Assembly: GCA_009698975.1 (NCBI GenBank)
Contig: WLPB01000018.1
Location: forward strand, 1 to 10,929
Direction of reading: 5' to 3'
Length of the DNA: 10,929 nt
Origin: Actinomycetota bacterium
GTDB lineage: Bacteria; Actinomycetota; Actinomycetes; Nanopelagicales; Nanopelagicaceae
In this document: piece by piece, positions 1 to 5,633 of the stretch
Layout of the letters: each line of letters opens with the position of its first letter
Position numbering within the stretch: position 1 is the first letter of the stretch
Translations under genes and position numbers: made by a program
Notes under the pieces: model-generated
What the model was told of the DNA's origin: nothing
The model's database searches: none
What the model saw: the letters and a program-made list of their open reading frames with translations, nothing else

Positions 1-296
1 ACATTCCAGGTTGAATCATAAATAGCACCGTTCATTGCGCTATTTGCAAGCAAGCCTGGCGCAATAAACAAGGTGTAATCAATTGTGGTGCTGCCAGTGG
101 TTACATCGCCGACGAGATTTCCCATGCCGTAACCAAAGGCTAAGAGAAAGAGGACCGGCTCAACAAAGCCAGTGACAACTGGAATCCAGGCGGATGATTT
201 AAATGCCAACCAGCCTCTTTCGAGCAAGACATAGGGACGACCGGCATAGAGCGCAGTGGACTTGTTACGCATTGCAATATCGACAGCTGCACTCAT
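1..296 (-). CDS. ABC-2 type permease, second subunit (partial, C-terminus outside window)
   Basis: I translated the first 98 codons of this membrane subunit; the gene continues past the window edge. After a short cytoplasmic N-terminus with basic residues, a hydrophobic segment lies at about residues 37-60. It is followed by the segment DYTLFIAPGLLANSAM (about 73-88), typical of the ABC-2/NodJ-DrrB permease family. The start ATG (296-294) overlaps the TGA of the preceding permease by four bases (ATGA), with a weak AAAGG about 8 bases upstream, so translation is probably coupled. The protein is clearly related to the preceding permease: both carry FIAPxLLANxA at the equivalent position. The ATPase and two permeases would form a heteromeric exporter in the cytoplasmic membrane. 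The substrate is unknown; DrrAB-type and NodIJ-type relatives export drugs, lipids or glycolipids. Confidence 0.85.
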   Translation of the reverse strand, partial: MSAAVDIAMRNKSTALYAGRPYVLLERGWLAFKSSAWIPVVTGFVEPVLFLLAFGYGMGNLVGDVTTGSTTIDYTLFIAPGLLANSAMNGAIYDSTWN

Positions 297-1105
297 TTTG
301 CCAACCTTTTTTCGAATTGGCGCATTGATAGAACGATTCCTACAACTACCAATGTAGCGAGGTAGAAAAAGTGAACATAAACCATCAGCGAACTGATGCC
401 ATAATCAAATGCTGCTTCACGACCGAGTTCTGTTGCGTGCCAAAGTGGGGAGACCCAACCAATCGGCTGAAGGTAAATTGGCATTGAAGAGAGCGGGAAG
501 AAGGTGCCCGAGAACAAGAACATCGGCATGATCACCAAACGCCCGAGAATATTGAAGAATTGATCATCTTTTTCAATCTTTGCCGCAAAGAACAAAATAA
601 TTGCACCGAATGCTCCGCCACCAAGAACTGCAATTGGCACCAATAATGCGCTGGTGCCGAAGTCGACCACGTTAAAAGCTAGAAGTAAGAGGTAGTAAGC
701 CGAAACACTAAAAACAGCACGTGTGAGTGCTGCAAGATAAACACCAACTGCAATTTGGCGACCAGTAATCGGTGTCGCATTCTGAGCGAAGAAGAGTTTG
801 CGCCATTTAAAGCCCTCGATTGTGGGGAATACACACTCATCCATCACTGCGGCAATCGCTGCATTTGCAAGCAGCGCTGGCGCAATAAAGGCGATGTATT
901 TGATTCCATTGGTGCCACTTGTACCTGATCCTTGTTCGACCAGGACTCCGATACCAATACCTACTGCAATGAGATAGAACAAAGGGTTGCCGATATCCAC
1001 CGCGGCAATAATTACCTTCCACTTAGAAATCGAACGCAAGCGAGAGGAGGCTATATATAGAGCCCCGAAGCGTTGAATCCGTGGAACATCAATACCTGCG
1101 TTCAT
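293..1105 (-). CDS. ABC-2 type permease, first subunit
   Basis: This 270-residue integral membrane protein is full length for an ABC-2 (DrrB/NodJ-like) permease. I see about six hydrophobic segments, near residues 33-55, 70-88, 118-142, 150-174, 188-206 and 240-262, and the family-like stretch KYIAFIAPALLANAAI at about 69-84. The ATG (1105-1103) overlaps the TGA of the ATPase gene by four bases, and the TGA overlaps the next permease ATG by four bases, so ATPase and two permeases form one coupled unit. The likely role is the membrane channel of an exporter in which the two paralogous permeases pair. Nothing in the sequence identifies the cargo. Confidence 0.9.
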   Translation of the reverse strand: MNAGIDVPRIQRFGALYIASSRLRSISKWKVIIAAVDIGNPLFYLIAVGIGIGVLVEQGSGTSGTNGIKYIAFIAPALLANAAIAAVMDECVFPTIEGFKWRKLFFAQNATPITGRQIAVGVYLAALTRAVFSVSAYYLLLLAFNVVDFGTSALLVPIAVLGGGAFGAIILFFAAKIEKDDQFFNILGRLVIMPMFLFSGTFFPLSSMPIYLQPIGWVSPLWHATELGREAAFDYGISSLMVYVHFFYLATLVVVGIVLSMRQFEKRLAK

Positions 1106-2028
1106 TCGATCAGGGTTCTTCCGGTCAGACGAAGGAATACATCCTCGAGTGAGGATCGACGAACCAAAGAGGTGGTCGGATGAAGTTTGGCAGCATAAAT
1201 TTGCTCAAGCAGGGCTTCGCCATCTTCGGTATACATCAAGACTCGATCTGGCAAAGTTTCCATACGCTCGCAGAATTGCGCTAATTGCGGAGCGATTTCC
1301 ATGTTGCGATCGCTACCGAATCGAACCTCCAGAACTTCTTTGCTTGAGTAATCTTTAATCAACCCAGCTGGCGAACCTTCAGCCATGATCTTGCCTTTAT
1401 CCATAACAACAAGGCGATCACATAACTGCTCAGCTTCATCCATAAAGTGAGTAGTCAAGACAAGAGTTACACCTTGTTCTTTGAGGCGAAAGAGACGATC
1501 CCACAAGATATGTCGTGCTTGTGGATCAAGGCCAGTTGTGGGTTCATCTAAAAGCAGGATATCTGGCTCGCTTACGAGGCCGCGGGCAATTGTGAGGCGT
1601 CGCTTCATTCCACCACTGAGCGCATCGACTTTTACATCGCGCTTCTCTTCGAGCTGAGCGAATTCAAGAAGCTCCTCGATTTTCGATTTCATAAATTTCT
1701 TAGAAAGTCCAAAGTAGCGACCGTAGATATACAAGTTCTCTGCAACTGTTAAATCGTTATCAAGATTATCTTGTTGCGGAACTACACCAAGGTGTGCGCG
1801 CACAAGAGGGCCGAACTTCTCCGGATCCTTCCCTAGAATTTCAAGAGATCCAGATGTTCGAGTCGAAGTAGCAGCCAACATACGCATTGTTGTTGATTTT
1901 CCAGCGCCGTTGGGGCCTAGCAATCCGAAGGATTCACCCTTGTCTACAGTGAAGTCAATGCCATCTACTGCAGTGAAATCCTTAAATGTCTTGGTTAATC
2001 CACGGGCGATAATCAGCTCTTCTTGCAT
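1102..2028 (-). CDS. ABC transporter ATP-binding protein, DrrA/NodI-like
   Basis: This 308-residue protein powers the exporter formed with the two downstream permeases. A complete nucleotide-binding domain is visible: Walker A GPNGAGKST (38-46), Q-loop around Q85-Q86, signature LSGGM (137-141), Walker B with ILLLDEPTTGLD (157-168), and H-loop His194. Residues from about 230 onward form the C-terminal extension usual in DrrA/NodI-type ATPases. LSGGMKRR and TTGLDPQAR are typical of drug, lipid or polysaccharide exporters of the ABC-2 class. The gene begins 40 bases after the glutamate dehydrogenase stop and has no clear Shine-Dalgarno, so it may be read through from upstream or have its own weak promoter. 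The substrate is unknown. Confidence 0.93.
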   Translation of the reverse strand: MQEELIIARGLTKTFKDFTAVDGIDFTVDKGESFGLLGPNGAGKSTTMRMLAATSTRTSGSLEILGKDPEKFGPLVRAHLGVVPQQDNLDNDLTVAENLYIYGRYFGLSKKFMKSKIEELLEFAQLEEKRDVKVDALSGGMKRRLTIARGLVSEPDILLLDEPTTGLDPQARHILWDRLFRLKEQGVTLVLTTHFMDEAEQLCDRLVVMDKGKIMAEGSPAGLIKDYSSKEVLEVRFGSDRNMEIAPQLAQFCERMETLPDRVLMYTEDGEALLEQIYAAKLHPTTSLVRRSSLEDVFLRLTGRTLIE

Positions 2029-2068
2029 TAGGCGAGCTTACTAGAGCAAGAGCTCGAACTGAAATTGG

Positions 2069-3301
2069 TTACGGGTAGAGACCTCGCAACTTATGGGCTT
2101 CGGCAACACGACTAACCCCCAACATATGTGCCGCTTCACGCCAGGTGCAACTCTTTTTCGCTGCCAGATTTTCAACTTCGCGAATTGCCTTCATCATTAA
2201 GGAATCTAAATTGGTCTTTACTTCAGCGGCATCCCAGAAATAGTTCTGCTTATCTTGAACCCATTCGAAATACGAAACGATAACTCCACCGGCATTTGCC
2301 AAGATATCCGGAACAACCAAGATTCCTTTATCGTTGAGAATATGGTCCCCTTCTGGAGTTGTAGGAGCATTTGCGCCTTCAATCACAATCTTTGCCTTAA
2401 TTGATGGCGCAGTATGTTCTGTGATTGCATCAGCAAGAGCGGCTGGGATGAGTACATCGACTTCGAGCGCAAGAAGTTCCTCATTTGTCAGGCGATCAGT
2501 GCCGGGTAGATCTAGATTTCCGGTCGCCTTGAAGTGATCCCACAATTGGCTGACAGAGTTAAATCCAGTCACACCACCGTGAACATCGCTTACCGCAACC
2601 ACTTTAAGACCCATAGATTCCAGGCCTACTGCAGTCCAGTAACCCACTTTTCCAAAACCTTGAATTGCAACTGTGGCACCTTGCGGGTTAATCCCTGCAA
2701 CCAAAAGTGCTTCACGTGTTGAAATTGCAACACCGTCTCCAGTTGCAGATGTGCGCCCCAAAGAACCACCGAGAACAATTGGTTTTCCGGTGACAACGCC
2801 AGGTACTGAATAACCAGCATTAACGGAATATGTATCCATCATCCAAGCCATGTTTCGCTCATCTGTTCCAACATCTGGTGCAGGGATATCGCGTTCTGGG
2901 CCAATGATGGGGAGAATTTCAGATGTATAACGACGTGTAAGACGTTCATTCTCTGCCAGAGAGAGGGTGCCAGGATCTACTGCGATTCCACCTTTTGCCC
3001 CGCCGTAGGGAAGATTTGTTAAGGCGCATTTCCAAGTCATCAACATGGCTAGCGCAACAGTTTCGTTCATATCAATCTCTGGGTGAAAGCGCACACCACC
3101 CTTAGATGGTCCACGAGTGGTCGAGTATTGAACGCGGAAGCCCTTGTACATATCGACGTTGCCATTGTCGCGACGCAGTGGCACGGCGACTTCTAAGATC
3201 CGTCGCGGAGTTGAGAGTGTCTGCCACTCATTTTCAGAGAGTCCAAGTTGCTCGACTGCTCGTCGTAGTTGGCCACGTGCGGTATCTAGTGCTGACTCCA
3301 T
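2069..3301 (-). CDS. Glu/Leu/Phe/Val dehydrogenase, probably glutamate dehydrogenase
   Basis: This cytoplasmic oxidoreductase of 410 residues has the usual size of the small hexameric glutamate dehydrogenases, which interconvert glutamate with 2-oxoglutarate plus ammonium. The catalytic framework aligns by spacing with the clostridial enzyme: Lys67 in GPSKGGVRFHP, Lys91 in the TWKCAL segment, Lys103 in PYGGAKGGI and Asp143 in PAPDVGT. The separations 67-91-103-143 equal the 89-113-125-165 of that enzyme. A Rossmann fold begins at GFGKVG (215-220), and SYFEWVQD (343-350) is typical of the glutamate-specific branch. Leucine or phenylalanine dehydrogenases are usually shorter (about 350-370 residues). 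Cofactor preference cannot be decided. The gene follows the aminotransferase by 29 bases with a good Shine-Dalgarno, which suggests one operon and recycling of amino groups through glutamate. Confidence 0.93.
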   Translation of the reverse strand: MESALDTARGQLRRAVEQLGLSENEWQTLSTPRRILEVAVPLRRDNGNVDMYKGFRVQYSTTRGPSKGGVRFHPEIDMNETVALAMLMTWKCALTNLPYGGAKGGIAVDPGTLSLAENERLTRRYTSEILPIIGPERDIPAPDVGTDERNMAWMMDTYSVNAGYSVPGVVTGKPIVLGGSLGRTSATGDGVAISTREALLVAGINPQGATVAIQGFGKVGYWTAVGLESMGLKVVAVSDVHGGVTGFNSVSQLWDHFKATGNLDLPGTDRLTNEELLALEVDVLIPAALADAITEHTAPSIKAKIVIEGANAPTTPEGDHILNDKGILVVPDILANAGGVIVSYFEWVQDKQNYFWDAAEVKTNLDSLMMKAIREVENLAAKKSCTWREAAHMLGVSRVAEAHKLRGLYP

Positions 3302-3308
3302 TGTCAGA

Positions 3309-3314
3309 CTTCCT
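3309..3314 (-). promoter_or_regulatory. Shine-Dalgarno of the glutamate dehydrogenase gene
   Basis: AGGAAG lies 7 bases before the ATG at 3301-3299, in the 29-base gap after the aminotransferase stop. It supports the chosen start and shows the gene can be translated independently of its upstream neighbour. Confidence 0.75.
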
Positions 3315-3330
3315 ATTCTTTAGATGTTAC

Positions 3331-4737
3331 TTAAGCGCGAAGGGCTTTTGAAAATTCTAAGAAATCATCGACCAAGATATCGATCTCAGTTTGAGTGTGT
3401 GCAAGTGAGATAAGCCATTGCTCATCAAGACCAGGCGGCGTGATAATTCCGCGGTTGAGTGCAAATAACCAATGTGCCTCAGCAACGGTAAAATCTGTAG
3501 CTTTATAGTCACGGTAGTTGCGTACCGGTGTGGTCGACCAAGTAACGCAACCCTTAACTCCGAAACCAACGGTATGAGCTGGTAATTGATACTCATCGAT
3601 GATGTCACTGATGCGCTCGAGTGCTTGAAAATTAAGGGCCTCAGCTACGCCAAGGGTCTCTGTGGTTGCAATACGATCAATTGCACGGACTCCAGCCATC
3701 GCAAGCGGATTGCCATTAAAAGTACCGAAGTGAGCCATTTTGTTGCTAGTAACAAAATCCATGTACTTCTTCTTGCCACCAAATGCTGCAAGTGGAAGCC
3801 CTCCACCAATTGATTTTGCAAGAGTGATCAAGTCCGGCTTCACTCCTAGGCGCATTGATGCACCGTGTGCACCTGCGGTAAGTCCAGTCTTTACCTCATC
3901 AAAGATGAGAACGACGTTGTACTGATCGCAGAGTTCGCGGACTCGCTCTAAATAGCCAGCGTCAGGTAGAACGATTGCAAGGTTTTCGAGGACGGGCTCA
4001 ACGATGTAACAGGCAATCCTTGATGCGTTCTGTTCGAACATGCGCTCGAGCGCTGGAATATTGTTAAAAGGCACGACGTAGATATCTCCGGGAACCAAGT
4101 TTGAGTCAATTGCTGGGATTGGATTCTCGGGATCACCAATAACATCGAGTGAGGGCTTACTTGAAACAACAAATGGGTCGTAGCTTCCGTGGTATCCACC
4201 TTCGACCTTGAGGATGCCCATCTTCTCTGTCGCTGTTCGCGCTACACGAACTGCGTACATAGTTGACTCGGTACCTGAGTTGGTAAAGCGAACCTGATCA
4301 ATTCCAAAGCGCTTACAGATTCGCTCAGCGGCATCTGTAGATGTTGGTGATGGCGTTACAAAGAGCATTCCCTGGCGAAGTGAAGCCTCGACCTCTTCGA
4401 CAACGATTGGGTTGAGGTGGCCAGCGAGCATCGCTCCGAAGCCCATAGAGAGGTCGAGCAACTTGCGGCCATCGACATCGGTCATATAGGCCCCACTAGC
4501 TGAGGCGATTGAGATTGGGTATGGGTCCCAGTGCTGGAAGCTTGATGTGACACCAAGGGGGAGCGAGGCGAATGCGCGCTTGCTCTCGGCCTCTGAAGCC
4601 TTGGTGTTCTTAGTGAAGAGATCCCACTCAGCAGCGAGAACAGCAGCTACCTTTTCGGGAGATATTGGAGTTGATGTGACCGGAACTCGACGATATGTAT
4701 TGGCATGTGGCGCCTGCATCGTGTGTGATGGTGTCAT
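3331..4737 (-). CDS. Class III PLP aminotransferase, glutamate-1-semialdehyde-aminotransferase-like
   Basis: This 468-residue fold-type I PLP enzyme has the class III pattern: NSGTES (153-158) for the cofactor phosphate, GYHGSYD (181-187), Asp280 in FDEVKTG for the pyridine nitrogen, Lys308 in TLAKSIGGG as the Schiff-base lysine, and GTFNGNPLAMA (338-348). It resembles HemL (glutamate-1-semialdehyde 2,1-aminomutase), but it has an N-terminal extension of about 50 residues, LPLGVTSSFQ where HemL has a GGVNSPVR-type segment, and DEVKTG rather than the usual HemL DEV(M/R)TG. I recall this variant from actinobacterial proteins annotated loosely as aspartate aminotransferase family. I therefore call it a transaminase of unknown substrate, not HemL. 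The downstream glutamate dehydrogenase suggests use of the glutamate/2-oxoglutarate pair. No convincing Shine-Dalgarno precedes the ATG at 4737; Met7 is an alternative start. Confidence 0.88.
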   Translation of the reverse strand: MTPSHTMQAPHANTYRRVPVTSTPISPEKVAAVLAAEWDLFTKNTKASEAESKRAFASLPLGVTSSFQHWDPYPISIASASGAYMTDVDGRKLLDLSMGFGAMLAGHLNPIVVEEVEASLRQGMLFVTPSPTSTDAAERICKRFGIDQVRFTNSGTESTMYAVRVARTATEKMGILKVEGGYHGSYDPFVVSSKPSLDVIGDPENPIPAIDSNLVPGDIYVVPFNNIPALERMFEQNASRIACYIVEPVLENLAIVLPDAGYLERVRELCDQYNVVLIFDEVKTGLTAGAHGASMRLGVKPDLITLAKSIGGGLPLAAFGGKKKYMDFVTSNKMAHFGTFNGNPLAMAGVRAIDRIATTETLGVAEALNFQALERISDIIDEYQLPAHTVGFGVKGCVTWSTTPVRNYRDYKATDFTVAEAHWLFALNRGIITPPGLDEQWLISLAHTQTEIDILVDDFLEFSKALRA

Positions 4738-4754
4738 TTGTAACGCTGTACTAC

Positions 4755-4775
4755 AAAAGCCTCTAATTTAGAAGC
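4755..4775 (-). terminator. Hairpin plus short T-run in the aminotransferase leader (terminator or attenuator candidate)
   Basis: On the minus strand GCTTCTAAATTAGAGGC can fold into a 7-pair stem (one G-T wobble) with a three-base loop, followed at once by TTTT. TAACG (4785-4781) and CGTTA (4745-4741) could close an outer 5-pair stem that ends a few bases before the aminotransferase ATG. It may end transcripts from the TauE side or attenuate the presumed promoter at 4826-4854. The stem is AU-rich and the T-run short, so it would be weak. Confidence 0.4.
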
Positions 4776-4825
4776 GGTTTCGTTAGGTACTCTCCTTTGA
4801 GTCACGCGATAAAACGTGTGTCACC

Positions 4826-4854
4826 ATTATCTCTGAAGGAATGAGAAGTTGCAA
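4826..4854 (-). promoter_or_regulatory. Candidate sigma70-type promoter for the aminotransferase operon
   Basis: On the minus strand TTGCAA (4854-4849; 4 of 6 to TTGACA) is followed after exactly 17 bases by GATAAT (4831-4826; 5 of 6 to TATAAT). The expected start, near 4819, leaves a leader of about 80 bases before the aminotransferase ATG. This is the best promoter-like match I found in the 140-base gap 4738-4877, which is the longest gap in the window. Confidence 0.5.
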
Positions 4855-4863
4855 CTATTAGTG

Positions 4864-4879
4864 AAAACCCGCGAGTTTT
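4864..4879 (-). terminator. Weak hairpin overlapping the TauE/SafE stop codon
   Basis: On the minus strand AAAACTCGCGGGTTTT can form six pairs (one T-G wobble) around a CGCG loop, ending in four T residues. It overlaps the TAA stop of the permease gene, the last gene of the sulfation unit, where a terminator would be expected. The stem is mostly A-T and no T-run follows it, so the call is tentative. Confidence 0.3.
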
Positions 4880-5633
4880 ACGCGCGAATAATTTGTATTG
4901 CGTTAAGAAGAATAATTGCTGATGCAACAACAATACCAAGTTGGCGAGCCGGCAATTTTCCTACCAAACGCGCAGCAATCGGTGCAGCAATAACTCCGCC
5001 GAGCGCTAATCCTCCTACAGTTCCCCAGTTAATATTTAATCTTCCAATTTGTGCAAGAAAACCGGCAGATGCAGAGAGGGCAACAACGAATTCTGCAGCG
5101 CTTACGGTTCCAATCACTTTTCTTGGCTCTGTAGATGTTGTAGTGATCAACGTTGGAGTAACTATTGGACCCCAGCCTCCACCACCCGATGCATCGACAA
5201 ACCCACCTGTAAAGCCAAGATAGGTAAGAAAACGTGGATTTTTAATTTCAATCATATTTACTTGCGAATCACTCTTAAAAACATTTCTGTAGAGAAGTAG
5301 AAATCCAAGGAAGAGGAGGAGAGTCGAGATGAATATTTTAGAACTAGAAAGATCAATAAAGGATAAGAAAGTAGCGCCAGCAAATGCCCCAATACCACCA
5401 GGAATTGCAAGACGAATCAGGATTTTCTTATCTACATTCTCCGCATGCCAATGTGATGCTCCAGAAGCTAATGTGGTTCCAATTTCAGCGACATGAACTG
5501 CCGTTGAAGCCACGGCTGCCGACGCTCCAAGTGTTACAAGCAGGGTTGAACTTGTTAGGCCAAAGCCCATTCCGAGAGCCCCATCAATGAGTTGAGCAAT
5601 TAATCCAACGAAGGCGAAGAGAATCCAGTTCAT
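4878..5633 (-). CDS. TauE/SafE-family sulfur anion permease
   Basis: This 251-residue membrane protein of the TauE/SafE (DUF81) family has about seven to eight hydrophobic segments. It shows both family signatures: an N-terminal LIDGALGMGFGLTSS (about 16-30) and the internal repeat GGFVDASGGGGWGPIVTP (about 142-159). Relatives move sulfite, sulfonates or related anions across the cytoplasmic membrane, and direction is hard to infer from sequence. It is the last gene of the sulfotransferase-cysD-cysNC unit, and its ATG overlaps the cysNC TGA by four bases. In this setting sulfate import to feed PAPS synthesis is at least as likely as sulfite export. No strong Shine-Dalgarno is present, which fits translational coupling. 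The family call is firm; substrate and direction are inference. Confidence 0.9.
   Translation of the reverse strand: MNWILFAFVGLIAQLIDGALGMGFGLTSSTLLVTLGASAAVASTAVHVAEIGTTLASGASHWHAENVDKKILIRLAIPGGIGAFAGATFLSFIDLSSSKIFISTLLLFLGFLLLYRNVFKSDSQVNMIEIKNPRFLTYLGFTGGFVDASGGGGWGPIVTPTLITTTSTEPRKVIGTVSAAEFVVALSASAGFLAQIGRLNINWGTVGGLALGGVIAAPIAARLVGKLPARQLGIVVASAIILLNAIQIIRA

Noticed and set aside
2033..2056. Inverted repeat CGAGCT/AGCTCG between the glutamate dehydrogenase and the ABC ATPase genes, as a terminator
   Set aside because: Only six pairs with a 12-base loop, and no T-run on the minus strand; it also has competing shorter pairings. It does not support a break between the two units.
3331..4737. 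Assignment as hemL (glutamate-1-semialdehyde 2,1-aminomutase)
   Set aside because: Key HemL-type segments are replaced and there is an N-terminal extension; the neighbour is glutamate dehydrogenase, not a haem-synthesis gene.
4787..4831. Short minus-strand open frame of 14 codons (ATGGTGACACAC...) as a leader peptide gene
   Set aside because: Its ATG overlaps the proposed -10 hexamer, so it would not lie on the transcript; there is no ribosome binding site and no run of regulatory codons.
4738..4877. Glycine or other known riboswitch in the aminotransferase leader
   Set aside because: AGGAGAG on the minus strand recalls part of the glycine aptamer, but the remaining conserved core bases are absent.
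4849..5223. Plus-strand open frame of 124 codons
   Set aside because: It lies almost entirely antisense to the TauE/SafE gene, has no recognisable motif, and its composition follows the complement of the membrane-protein codons.
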